In this document: in pieces, positions 35,395-44,650 of the stretch
How the letters are laid out: the number at the start of each line of letters is the position of its first letter
Numbering within the stretch: position 1 is the stretch's first letter
From: CAVSWT01 sp963731745
GTDB lineage: Bacteria > Bacteroidota > Ignavibacteria > Ignavibacteriales > Ignavibacteriaceae
Direction of reading: 5' to 3'
DNA length: 64,000 bases
Assembly: GCA_963731745.1 (NCBI GenBank)
Contig: CAVSWT010000008.1
Location: 1 to 64,000 of the forward strand
Translations under genes and position numbers: made by a program
Notes under the pieces: model-generated
Databases searched by the model: none
Seen by the model: only the letters and a program-made list of their open reading frames with translations
What the model was told of the DNA's origin: nothing

Positions 35395-36099
35395 TTAAAT
35401 TAATTCATCGACTATTGAAGCACATTTTATAACAGCGGTTTCACTTCTTAACCGATTAGAGGATAGATTATATTTTTCATTTTCTTCAAAAAGATTTAAT
35501 TCATTCTCGCTCAAGCCGCCTTCAGGTCCGAAAACAAAATAATATTTTTTTGATAAATCATTTTTAAACCTTAAAAATGTTTCGGCAGAATTTTGTTCAA
35601 AAATAATTTTCTCGCCTTGTAAATTTTTTATTTCTTCAACTGAATTTCTTAATGAAATATTCGGCAGGTAACTTCTTAACGATTGTTTCATCGCCGATAT
35701 TAAAATTTTATTCCATCTTTCAATTTTATTCCCTTTAGCAATAGTTCTTTCGGAATCAAAGATTATAAAATTTGTTATTCCAAGCTCCACACATTTTTCT
35801 AAGGCAAATTCAAACCTATCATTACTTTTAAGTTTAGGAATGCAAAATATTATATTTAAAAATTTATTATCGTGATTAATTGTTTCTTCAATTGCTGCCG
35901 TTAAGGAATTTTTTTTAATTTCTAAAATTTTACTTCTATAGATTTTGCCTAATCCATCAGTAATATAAATTTCATCTCCTAATGCATGGCGCATTACTTT
36001 TACAATATGTTTGAAGTCATCATCTTCAACAATTATTAAATTATTGTTTGTTATTTGTGCGGAATAATAGAGTTCTATGTTTGATAAGTATTTGTTCAA
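35395..36099 (-). CDS. rsmE: 16S rRNA m3U1498 methyltransferase RsmE
   Basis: This encodes 234 residues. The N-terminal PUA-like RNA-binding part is followed by the SPOUT methyltransferase knot. Its SAM-binding motifs are F-G-P-E-G-G-L-S-E-N-E and L-R-S-E-T-A. It methylates U1498 of 16S rRNA. The only usable start is a TTG at 36099, as no in-frame ATG occurs before the conserved core. The gene stands alone, between the S74 genes and a bidirectional terminator. Confidence 0.92.
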   Translation of the reverse strand: MNKYLSNIELYYSAQITNNNLIIVEDDDFKHIVKVMRHALGDEIYITDGLGKIYRSKILEIKKNSLTAAIEETINHDNKFLNIIFCIPKLKSNDRFEFALEKCVELGITNFIIFDSERTIAKGNKIERWNKILISAMKQSLRSYLPNISLRNSVEEIKNLQGEKIIFEQNSAETFLRFKNDLSKKYYFVFGPEGGLSENELNLFEENEKYNLSSNRLRSETAVIKCASIVDELI

Positions 36100-36160
36100 A
36101 AGTAAAAAGCTTTTTTGCTGAATTATTTAAACTTTAAAATAAACTAAAATAAGTCAAACA

Positions 36161-36196
36161 AAAAAAAGACCGCCTAATAGACGGTCAATTTTTTTT
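36161..36196. terminator. Bidirectional terminator
   Basis: The stem GACCG/CGGTC (36168-36172 and 36182-36186), extended by two pairs after one mismatch, is flanked by a run of A on the left and a run of T on the right. It can end transcription from either side. It serves the DUF4412 gene 40 bases upstream. Confidence 0.7.
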
Positions 36197-36235
36197 AAAA
36201 TCCCAAAAGTCGAATTTGAATTAGTAATACATTTA

Positions 36236-37111
36236 TTATTTATTAAGCAAGTTTTTAAGATTACCCATATTCATAAGATCCAGCTTCTGATATGACGAAG
36301 GAACTTCAAATAAATCAGAACTTAATTTCATCGGGGTAACTTCTTTTACTGTAAATACAGACGTCACATCTTTTCTTTGATCATGTTGAGTTACCTGCAA
36401 TGGGAAATAGCCAGCATCCAGCACTTCACTTTGCCAATCCGGCATTTCTTCCTGCGATTCCATAAAAAACATAAACGCTCCAAGTTCTTTTGTCATCCAT
36501 GCTTCACCTTCCATATCTTTCTGCTTAAAGAGAAATTTTTCACAGTCATAACCAAGAATATTTTTTGTTTCACCTGTTTTGCTGATGCTGCCGCCAGCTC
36601 CGGAACTTGTAGGCATCATAGGCGTTTCCATATACATTTTTTGTTCATCTACAATCACGTACATTTTCAATTTATCACTATCAAATATTATTGAACCTCC
36701 TTTTTCAGGCATATCCATCAGGAAACGTTTTTCTTTTGCAAAGTAATTGAAAACCTGATGATCATTCTCTTCTTTAACATCAAATACAACTTTACCTTCA
36801 AATGATGAATTTGTATAAATTTCATTTTTATCTGAATTTGCAGAAGCACTAACTTCTGTAGGGTTATTTATTTCAGATTCAGTATCAGATTTTTCCCCCT
36901 TCGGTGTATCTTTTGTATTAGCATCGTCATTTTTATCCTTATTACCTTTTTTTATAGATTCGGCTGTATTATCAATTGCATCATCTGTTGCTTTTTCTAG
37001 TTCTTTATTAATCTTTTTTTTGATTTTTTCTCCAAGATCAAATTGAGCAGATGTATATGATGAAAAAATAAAGAACAATAGAAGTGGAAGTATTTTTATA
37101 ATCGATTTCAT
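36236..37111 (-). CDS. DUF4412 secreted protein
   Basis: This encodes 291 residues. A signal peptide (cleavage near T-S-A-Q) leads to a charged low-complexity stretch (about 45-95, rich in Lys, Asp and Asn). The DUF4412 domain covers about 100-285, with G-Y-D-C-E-K-F-L-F and W-M-T-K-E-L-G. It is exported; the domain's function is unknown. A very strong AGGAGGAGAG ribosome site precedes the ATG. That site overlaps the stop codon of a possible small membrane gene. Confidence 0.85.
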   Translation of the reverse strand: MKSIIKILPLLLFFIFSSYTSAQFDLGEKIKKKINKELEKATDDAIDNTAESIKKGNKDKNDDANTKDTPKGEKSDTESEINNPTEVSASANSDKNEIYTNSSFEGKVVFDVKEENDHQVFNYFAKEKRFLMDMPEKGGSIIFDSDKLKMYVIVDEQKMYMETPMMPTSSGAGGSISKTGETKNILGYDCEKFLFKQKDMEGEAWMTKELGAFMFFMESQEEMPDWQSEVLDAGYFPLQVTQHDQRKDVTSVFTVKEVTPMKLSSDLFEVPSSYQKLDLMNMGNLKNLLNK

Positions 37112-37121
37112 TACTCTCCTC

Positions 37122-37274
37122 CTACTTTTTAATTAATAAATCCATTAGTCCGGTTAGCAAAAAAGTAATCAGTATTCCAATAATTATAGCTATTACTAGT
37201 ATGATACCGTTGACTAAACGTATGCGTTTTTGTATCAGTCCTACTGCATTATGAATGTCATTATTCTTTTTCAA
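37122..37274 (-). CDS. Candidate 50-residue membrane protein
   Basis: This frame starts at TTG 37274 and ends at TAG 37122-37124. It encodes a polar N-terminus (K-K-N-N-D-I-H-N-A), one long hydrophobic segment (V-N-G-I-I-L-V-I-A-I-I-I-G-I-L) and a K-K tail. The stop codon runs into the ribosome site of the DUF4412 gene, as expected for a coupled pair. No ATG and no ribosome site are seen for this frame, so it may be chance or a remnant. No family recognised. Confidence 0.3.
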   Translation of the reverse strand: MKKNNDIHNAVGLIQKRIRLVNGIILVIAIIIGILITFLLTGLMDLLIKK

Positions 37275-37555
37275 TAATATAAATGATGTTTTGTTTAATA
37301 ACTTTTAACGAAAGCAAAGTAACCTTTATAAATAGCGTATGCTATCTAATTTGTATCATTAATTTGCTTTTTTGTTACAATTATTAACAAATGAGCATAA
37401 GACGAAGAAATTGAATTTGTTTTTTTAAAGAATTCCCCGACTTCCGGCAGATAAGAAATTTTGGAAATGGAGTTAATAAATAGATGGGTTTTTATTTAAT
37501 TTAAATTCAATAAAATCATGAGGTTATTTTGATTAGGAAAATAAGAAATGAGATA

Positions 37556-37580
37556 CGGGAGTAATTGGTGATTACTCCCG
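37556..37580 (-). terminator. Hairpin terminator after propeller protein gene
   Basis: CGGGAGTAAT and ATTACTCCCG form a perfect 10-bp stem with a five-base loop. It lies 27 bases after the stop codon of the T9SS propeller gene. The minus-strand tail is T-rich but broken. Confidence 0.72.
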
Positions 37581-37607
37581 GATTATAATTAAATTTATAA
37601 CTATATA

Positions 37608-39992
37608 TTATTTAAGAAGTAACATTTTTTTAGTTAAAACAAGATCTCTAGCCTGCAGTTGATAGAAATAAATGCCGCTGGATAATTTAGAGGCATCAAA
37701 CTCAACTTCATATTCGCCGGGTTGTTTTTTTTCATTGACCAGTGTTGTAATTTCTCTTCCCAGAATATCGAAAACTTTCAATTGTATATACGCATCGAGA
37801 TGACTCTCAACAGATGATGGGATTGAATATTTAATCTTCGTTGTAGGATTGAAAGGATTTGGATAATTTTGTTTAAGGCTAAATGCAGAGGGGTACATAT
37901 CAGTTTTAACCTTTTCTACATCTGTAACTATATCGTTTTCAAAAAAATATGTACCGTAATTAGTTACAATAAATGAGGTAGTCTTTGCGGAGTCTGAATA
38001 TATGTAATTTTCGTTTTTATGTATAGCTTTGTTAGCGCGAAGAACTTCAAAAAAACTAGCTGGCTCTGACCATGACTTGTTTGCTTTTCTCCTTTCATCT
38101 GTCAAATTTAAGTCAATGGACGCATGGTAATATCTTTTTTCAACCCATCCCTCAGCTGTATATTCAAAAACATGGCCATCTTCATCAACAACTGTCATGT
38201 CAGCTATATTTTTTGAATCTAAATCGATTTTCCCCAATTTGCTGTATTTTGGTATATCGGAAGTCGGTAATACTTCTATATCCACAATATTTGAAGGGGA
38301 ATCTGACGAGTTGTCCAATACAAATGGCTGACCGTTTTCACTTATATAAATTCCCATACTTCCGACAACAATTATTAAGTTATCATTGCAATACATATCA
38401 TTAGCAATAAATCCAGTAGGCAAACCATTTGATATGAGATTATATGTTTTGCCGTCATCAGACGAGCTATAAAGTTCACCGGATTCTTTAGCTACGAATA
38501 TTGTGTTGTTGCAGTATTGTATCCACCTATTGTTGTCGGTCGGTAAATTCCCGGTTATTTCATTAAAAGAATCACCATTATTTGGAGATAAAAATACTTG
38601 TCCATTTTTTAATGCTACAATTAAATCATTTGGATCATCAGTAAATGCAATGCCAGCTAATTCATAATTTGGTAATCCGGATATTACATCAGGCTGTGAC
38701 AATTGATCATCCCACCTGTATAATGCTTTACTATTGCCGAAAATAGGCTTACCTGAAGCAAAGATTTTCCCGGTTTGAGGATTAACTTCAAGAATATCTG
38801 CATTGGATATAGAATTAATTCCGCCTGATAATGGAAACCAAAAACCATTGTAAGCAAATAAAGCTAATATTCCAAAATCGCCTCCAACTAATAATTCATT
38901 TAGCTCTTGAGAATTTTGAGCTTTACGAAAGGCGATCAATCTACAATCTGATAGATCCATACCCCTAACTTGCCTTTCCCAAACATATTCCTGCTTTCTG
39001 ACTTCAAAGCCTTCACTATGCCCGACGACTATTTGTGTACCCGCTTGAGATTTATTAATTGATTTATCTGTTGAGGCAGTAACCGTAATTTCTTTAATTA
39101 CTCTTACATCACCAATAAAACCAGTGCTGTCATATTGCCAACTGTTCCCGTTGTCAGTTGACGAATATACAGCACCCCCGCCACCAGATGTGCCGCCGTA
39201 AAGATTCCCTTGAACATCGGCAGCTATTGCTTTAAATGCTGATGCTCCAGGTTTATAATCCCAGCTATTTCCTTTATCGTTTGAAAAAATTACTGCAGAA
39301 TTCGCTGCCCCAAAATAAATTTCATTAACAGGATTGATTGTAAGGCTGTAAACTCTATCACCACCGAACACCTGGGTCCAATCGTTTCCGTAGTTAGTTG
39401 ATTTAAATATTCCCAAATTTGAGGTAACCGGATCCATTCCCGTCCCGCAAAAAATATCTTCCTCACTGTCAGCTAAAAATGTTTGAATAACTTTACTTGA
39501 TAAACCATTATTAACTGCTGTCCAGCTGTCACCATTATCTGTTGAACGGAATATACCGCTGTCTTTGCTGCAAGCAAATAAATAACCAGGAATATCTGAA
39601 TTGAGCCCTATAATTCTAAGGCTTGTCAAACCAGTAATTATTTGATTCCAGGTTGAGCCAGTATCTATTGTTCTATAAACTCCGCCGCTGTCAGTACCGG
39701 CAAACACATCACCATCCTGATTAACTGCCAATGAAGTAACAGCAAAACCGTCAAAATCATCACCAAAAATACTCCATGTTTCAAGGTTTCCTGTAATAAA
39801 TACAGCGCCATGTGTAAAACTATTTAATGTATTTTTACTCCCTGAAACAGCAGCGAGAATATTTCCATTATTGTCAACCGTTATATCAGTAACCTCCAAC
39901 GGCAAAACCGGATTTAGTGGTAGAAAATTTTGGGCGTAATTAAACACGGTTAACAACAAATAAAAAATTATGAAAACAATAAATTTTTTCAT
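37608..39992 (-). CDS. Secreted beta-propeller protein with T9SS sorting domain
   Basis: This encodes 794 residues. A signal peptide (ending N-Y-A-Q) is followed by repeats of the BNR/YCF48 kind, with Asp-box motifs such as S-T-D-N-G-D-S-W and S-N-D-K-G-N-S-W. These build one or two beta-propellers to about residue 570. The C-terminal T9SS type A domain has K-Q-N-Y-P-N-P-F-N-P and ends L-T-K-K-M-L-L-L-K. It is a cell-surface protein, perhaps binding glycans. Catalytic residues of sialidases are not evident. A candidate sigma-specific promoter lies at 40039-40066, 47 bases upstream. The ribosome site is AGGAGG. Confidence 0.88.
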   Translation of the reverse strand: MKKFIVFIIFYLLLTVFNYAQNFLPLNPVLPLEVTDITVDNNGNILAAVSGSKNTLNSFTHGAVFITGNLETWSIFGDDFDGFAVTSLAVNQDGDVFAGTDSGGVYRTIDTGSTWNQIITGLTSLRIIGLNSDIPGYLFACSKDSGIFRSTDNGDSWTAVNNGLSSKVIQTFLADSEEDIFCGTGMDPVTSNLGIFKSTNYGNDWTQVFGGDRVYSLTINPVNEIYFGAANSAVIFSNDKGNSWDYKPGASAFKAIAADVQGNLYGGTSGGGGAVYSSTDNGNSWQYDSTGFIGDVRVIKEITVTASTDKSINKSQAGTQIVVGHSEGFEVRKQEYVWERQVRGMDLSDCRLIAFRKAQNSQELNELLVGGDFGILALFAYNGFWFPLSGGINSISNADILEVNPQTGKIFASGKPIFGNSKALYRWDDQLSQPDVISGLPNYELAGIAFTDDPNDLIVALKNGQVFLSPNNGDSFNEITGNLPTDNNRWIQYCNNTIFVAKESGELYSSSDDGKTYNLISNGLPTGFIANDMYCNDNLIIVVGSMGIYISENGQPFVLDNSSDSPSNIVDIEVLPTSDIPKYSKLGKIDLDSKNIADMTVVDEDGHVFEYTAEGWVEKRYYHASIDLNLTDERRKANKSWSEPASFFEVLRANKAIHKNENYIYSDSAKTTSFIVTNYGTYFFENDIVTDVEKVKTDMYPSAFSLKQNYPNPFNPTTKIKYSIPSSVESHLDAYIQLKVFDILGREITTLVNEKKQPGEYEVEFDASKLSSGIYFYQLQARDLVLTKKMLLLK

Positions 39993-40038
39993 TACCGCCT
40001 CCTGAAATGATTGTATTTTTATTTAGGGATATATTTAA

Positions 40039-40066
40039 ATAGTTTGATTAAACGGTAAAAACTTTC
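40039..40066 (-). promoter_or_regulatory. Candidate ECF-type promoter before 794-residue T9SS gene
   Basis: On the minus strand the sequence reads GAAAGTTTTT, 11 bases, AAACTAT. The same elements with the same 11-base spacing occur before the 1457-residue T9SS gene and the anti-sigma gene. The -35/-10 assignment is inferred. The spacing suits an ECF sigma factor. Confidence 0.6.
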
Positions 40067-40078
40067 AAAATTCAAAAA

Positions 40079-43000
40079 TTATTTTAGAAGAATCATTTTC
40101 TTAACATTTCTAAAATTAGATTTATTATCTAATGATTCAGCTTGCAGTAAATAGATATAAACTCCTGAAGCAAGTTTAGAGGCATTCCAGTTTATTTCAT
40201 AATACCCGGCATCTTTTACTTCATTCACTAAATGCTGAACTTGCTCTCCAAGAATGTTATAAATATAAACAGTTACTTTGGATATAAATGGAATGGAATA
40301 TCTAATAGTTGTAGTTGGGTTAAATGGGTTTGGATAATTTTGATATAACTTGTATTCAGTTGGTAATTGAGAAATATCTTCTTTTGTATCAACTGTTCCA
40401 GAAATTGTAACAGTAGCTTTTCCTTTTGTATTTGTTAATTGATCTTCAGCTGTAATTGTAAAACTTCCTGCCTGGCTGCCGGCAAAAAACCATCCTTCAT
40501 TATTAATTGAACCGCCTTCAGTGCTCCACTGAGGAGAAAAACTTATAGACTTATTATATTGATCATACCCTGATGCAGTGAATTTTATCGAATCGCCGGG
40601 CGATAGTTCAATGGAATCGGGCGAAACAAAAATATGTGAAATCATCGGCTGGTAAGCTACGACATAAAAAGAATCCATTGCTGTTTGAGAATTATCCGTT
40701 TGTGAAGCTGCATTAATTTTAACAAGATTTATTGTACCCGGAGAAATGTTAGAAGGAATTACAAATTTAACTAGAGCATTCCCTCCAAAAGATGAATCAA
40801 GCGGGACAGAAAAATTTGTTTGCCCAAGCAGCCAACCTAAATCATCTGTTAATTGTACATCAATTATATCATCGACTTTAAGAAAATTTTTCACAAAAAA
40901 AGAAGTGGAATCAATATTTCCTATTGCTGAATTAATATTATTATCAGATGAAGTAACAGATACCGATATCAATTGAGTTAACCAATTACTAAAATCAACT
41001 CCGGTACTGACTGGATTTCCGGAACCGCTTCCTTGTCCTTCAGGACCATCCGGATCTCCCCACCAGTTGTTTTGTGCATTAACCGTAACAAAAGAAGAAG
41101 TATTATTTAATCCGAAGCCGGAATTATTAAAGATATTATTATTCTTAATAACAGCATCCGCACTATCTTCAAGTTTAATAGCATCACCGGCATCTCCGGT
41201 TATATTATTGTTTGCTATTTCAGCATAAGAATTGTTAAGATGAATACTTGAGCTATTACCGGTTTGATCTTGAAAGCTATTATTTTTTATAATTATTGTT
41301 TCTGATTTTACACCATTAATTCCAATTCTATTTTCTATTAACTCATTGCTGATTATTGAAATATTAGATGGAAAAACTATGTCAGTTTTTGTGTCGATTA
41401 TATCAATACCAATATCGTTAGCTTTTATACTGTTAAACCTAACACTGACTTTAGCGTAAAACTGAATTGAAATGCCAATAGAATTGTTATACATTATTTG
41501 ATTTTTCCAAATTTCTGTTTCCGCATAATTATTTATGATTCCGATTTCATTAAAGTTTATTTTATTTAACGATATACTATTACCGACAGTTTTAGTATCA
41601 AGAAACTCCGATTTTAATAATACTCCATTAGTATTGTTACTAATAACATTATTAAGCGCATAATTTTCAGAGGATTCTAAGATTTCAATACCTTTTTCAT
41701 TTTCAATTATTTCATTACGATATATTTTATTTTTCTTCCCTCCTTTTATATGAACACCAGTGTTATTACTGTATATGAAATTGCCATAACCAAATTCTTC
41801 TGTACCAATTAAATTAAATGAAGAGTTAATTAGATTTATTCCATTTCCATCTTTCCAAATAATTTTGTGATCTTTACTTGATCCCACGTTATTTCCTTCA
41901 ACAATAATATTATTTGAATTCTTTATTTCTATTTGCGCCCAATTATTCCCGGATATAATATTCTCGCCATATTCTGTATTTTTCCCTATATAATTGAATG
42001 AGCTTTTCTCAATTAGGATTCCTCTGCTGTTTGGAATTCTAACTAAACCCTCAACATCTAAACCAATATAGTTTCCAAATACTGAATTTTCAGATGCGTT
42101 AAAACCGTGAATATAAATTCCTGCGCCTGACAATCCTTGAGTATGACCTGATACGATATTTTTTGAAATTAATGATGACCCTCCAATTATATTATTAGAA
42201 GCTTCTATAATTTCAATGCCGTTATTCTCATTCATTAGCATTTCTGAGCCATTACTTTTTAATCCGATAATATTTCCTTCAACAGTATTTTCAGTAGCAT
42301 CTTTGCCAAAAATTTCTATTCCATTTCCATGATTACCGGAAATTATATTTCCATAACCAGATCCAGGCTGCAAAATATTTGAACCAATATGGTTGCTGCT
42401 GCAATTCTCAATTCGAACACCAGCATTCCAATTACCAATTGCATTCAATCCATCGGAAGAAGTTCCAATATTATTGCCGCCGATTACATTGCCAATACTG
42501 TATGCCCCTGTAATTAAAACCCCATTTAAATTATTACCGGAAATAATATTACGGTCTTCAGGTTGATCACCTCCGATAATATTTGTTAATCCATTTTCAA
42601 TATATACTCCATTTTCCATATTAGGGATTGATTGGTTTAATGTGCGACGTATACCGATTTTATTTCCTTTCAATTCATTTTTAGTTGTATTTGCATTAGC
42701 ATCTCCAATTATACTTACACCATTTTTTGAATTCCCTGCAATCCAATTATTTATAATAATATTTGATTCGCATTCATCTTTAATTAATATTCCATTTTGT
42801 TCATTAGGAAGAGCCTTATCACCAGTCCAATTGGTTCCTATATAATTTCCTTCTATTGTATTAATATCGGAATTTCCGGTAAGAGTAATTCCATTCCCTT
42901 TATTTCCAGAAATTAAGTTAGTCTTAAAAATTGTATTACCACCGATAATATTTGAATGGCTGAAAGAAAGATGAATTCCATCACCTTCATTTCCTATTCC

Positions 43001-44452
43001 TTCAGTATCTTTATCATCGGTTCCGATAATGCAGCCGGTAATTTTATTTTCTAAAGTGCCATCTAAATAAATACCATGCCCTTTAAAACTATAAATAGAA
43101 AGATTTTTTATTTCAGTTCTTCTTCCGTCCAGATTTATTGAAAAGCCATTTGCATTGTCGCCGGCATTACTGCCGTCAATAAAAATATCTAACGTGTTAA
43201 AATTTTCTCCCCCGGAAATAATAACTTTTTTGGATATTACCGGATATTCGGAATTTGGTTTAATTATATGTGGAGCTTTTTCAGGTATATTAAAAATAAT
43301 TTTTACAGTTTCTGTGTATGCATTTGATTCTTCAATTGCAGCGCGCAATGTGCAGGGAGGATTTCCGTTTATCATCGCTCCGCCGATATCTGCAATTCCA
43401 TCACCGGGATTTAAATCATGTTCATCGCCTATTGTATTAACAACAAAAGTTGTAATTACTTCTCCACCCAATTGTAAAATATTGCCATACTGTCCAACGG
43501 CATACACATGTTCAGAATCTGCACCCCAAATCCCGTTTATCCACATTCCGTTTTGAGCATCAGTTTGAGTAGTCATTTCATTCCATGTTTGGCCATCAAA
43601 ATTTGCAATAAACGAACCGAATCCATTTCCATCATTTCTATCTCTTCTGCCGGTTACAAATATATTTTCATTGGAAATTCCCCAAACATCCTTCAGATAA
43701 ATATTATTTCCCAAGCCCCAATTTTCGGTATTGGTATTATCACATTCATCAACAATATGGAAGACCGCATCACCCTCGCCTACTGCAAATGCATCATTAG
43801 CTCCGGCGACCCATATTTCGGTTGTGTTATCAAGACTTACTTTTTTAATTCTATCCCAGCTATAAGATGCTGATGTACAATTTTCCCATTTAAAAACATA
43901 ACCCGAACCGGTACCTCCAGAGATAGTGTAAATCTCATTTGATGAAATTCCATGAATTGATGAAAGATCAACAAAATTCGGGAAAGCAAATTCCTCAGTC
44001 CATATCGAGCCATCGTAACGCATAAGTACACCGCCGCCGCCGTCTTTCCCGGCAACATATAAATTTGATCCGGAAGTTCCCCAAATATCTGCTGCTTGAA
44101 AAGACGGATCATAAAATAAACTCCAGCTATTACCATCATACTTCAGTAGAGTAGAATTAAAATTGCCAAATTCTTTATCCTGTGTTAATGCATAAATTTC
44201 ACTATTCGAAAAGCCAAAAATTCTTGATATTATTACTGTTACACCCGAGTTCATTGGTGCCCAGATATCACCATCAAAATGAATAATAGTGCCATTCTCA
44301 CCTACTGCATAAATGTCATTGGGTGAAGTTCCCCAAATATCATTTAAATGTTCTGTGGTTCCTGAAACCATTTTTGTCCATTGAGGTTGAGAAGAAATTT
44401 TAATAGAACAGAAAAGGATGGACAACAGCATAAGTTTAATTGCTGTTTTCAT
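40079..44452 (-). CDS. Giant surface protein: propeller, beta-helix, T9SS domain
   Basis: This encodes 1457 residues. After a signal peptide (to I-S-S-Q), a propeller of repeats with D-I-W-G-T-S and Y-A-V-G patterns covers about 22-330. A CSLREA-like motif (P-C-T-L-R-A-A-I-E-E) at about 365 introduces a long right-handed beta-helix of the NosD kind (about 440-1130, dozens of N-x-I-x-G-N turns). An Ig-like domain (about 1270-1365) and the T9SS type A sorting domain (Y-Q-N-Y-P-N-P-F-N-P) close it. It is a surface adhesin or polysaccharide-binding protein. It is divergent from the CHAT gene and has a candidate sigma-specific promoter at 44498-44525. Confidence 0.88.
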   Translation of the reverse strand: MKTAIKLMLLSILFCSIKISSQPQWTKMVSGTTEHLNDIWGTSPNDIYAVGENGTIIHFDGDIWAPMNSGVTVIISRIFGFSNSEIYALTQDKEFGNFNSTLLKYDGNSWSLFYDPSFQAADIWGTSGSNLYVAGKDGGGGVLMRYDGSIWTEEFAFPNFVDLSSIHGISSNEIYTISGGTGSGYVFKWENCTSASYSWDRIKKVSLDNTTEIWVAGANDAFAVGEGDAVFHIVDECDNTNTENWGLGNNIYLKDVWGISNENIFVTGRRDRNDGNGFGSFIANFDGQTWNEMTTQTDAQNGMWINGIWGADSEHVYAVGQYGNILQLGGEVITTFVVNTIGDEHDLNPGDGIADIGGAMINGNPPCTLRAAIEESNAYTETVKIIFNIPEKAPHIIKPNSEYPVISKKVIISGGENFNTLDIFIDGSNAGDNANGFSINLDGRRTEIKNLSIYSFKGHGIYLDGTLENKITGCIIGTDDKDTEGIGNEGDGIHLSFSHSNIIGGNTIFKTNLISGNKGNGITLTGNSDINTIEGNYIGTNWTGDKALPNEQNGILIKDECESNIIINNWIAGNSKNGVSIIGDANANTTKNELKGNKIGIRRTLNQSIPNMENGVYIENGLTNIIGGDQPEDRNIISGNNLNGVLITGAYSIGNVIGGNNIGTSSDGLNAIGNWNAGVRIENCSSNHIGSNILQPGSGYGNIISGNHGNGIEIFGKDATENTVEGNIIGLKSNGSEMLMNENNGIEIIEASNNIIGGSSLISKNIVSGHTQGLSGAGIYIHGFNASENSVFGNYIGLDVEGLVRIPNSRGILIEKSSFNYIGKNTEYGENIISGNNWAQIEIKNSNNIIVEGNNVGSSKDHKIIWKDGNGINLINSSFNLIGTEEFGYGNFIYSNNTGVHIKGGKKNKIYRNEIIENEKGIEILESSENYALNNVISNNTNGVLLKSEFLDTKTVGNSISLNKINFNEIGIINNYAETEIWKNQIMYNNSIGISIQFYAKVSVRFNSIKANDIGIDIIDTKTDIVFPSNISIISNELIENRIGINGVKSETIIIKNNSFQDQTGNSSSIHLNNSYAEIANNNITGDAGDAIKLEDSADAVIKNNNIFNNSGFGLNNTSSFVTVNAQNNWWGDPDGPEGQGSGSGNPVSTGVDFSNWLTQLISVSVTSSDNNINSAIGNIDSTSFFVKNFLKVDDIIDVQLTDDLGWLLGQTNFSVPLDSSFGGNALVKFVIPSNISPGTINLVKINAASQTDNSQTAMDSFYVVAYQPMISHIFVSPDSIELSPGDSIKFTASGYDQYNKSISFSPQWSTEGGSINNEGWFFAGSQAGSFTITAEDQLTNTKGKATVTISGTVDTKEDISQLPTEYKLYQNYPNPFNPTTTIRYSIPFISKVTVYIYNILGEQVQHLVNEVKDAGYYEINWNASKLASGVYIYLLQAESLDNKSNFRNVKKMILLK

Positions 44453-44497
44453 TTTAACACCTACTAATTAATTTATTTTGTATTATGGCTTTAATTA

Positions 44498-44525
44498 ATA
44501 GTTCGATTTACTCCCAAAAACTTTC
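44498..44525 (-). promoter_or_regulatory. Candidate ECF-type promoter before 1457-residue T9SS gene
   Basis: On the minus strand this reads AATGAAAGTTTTTG, then GAACTAT, with 11 bases between GAAAGTTTTT and GAACTAT. The 14-base first block is identical to that before the anti-sigma gene. It lies about 46 bases before the start codon. Confidence 0.68.
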
Positions 44526-44650
44526 ATTACTATAAAAATTTTTTCAAAAATTTATTATAGGATGTCAAATCATTGATATTTTTATTAATATAGATTAGAT
44601 TAAAATTGTTACTCTTTCCATTACCATTTTTAATAGTGAAAGAAGGAAAA

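Larger units (their letters stand above)
37112..37607. other. Gap with a candidate small gene and a terminator
   Basis: These 496 bases hold a possible 50-residue membrane-protein frame (37122-37274) and the terminator of the following T9SS gene (37556-37580). Nothing else was found between 37275 and 37555, which should include the promoter for the DUF4412 unit. Confidence 0.45.

Noticed and set aside
37608..44452. Sialidase or polysaccharide lyase function for the two large T9SS proteins
   Set aside because: Repeat folds are clear, but no catalytic residue set could be recognised, so no enzyme is claimed.
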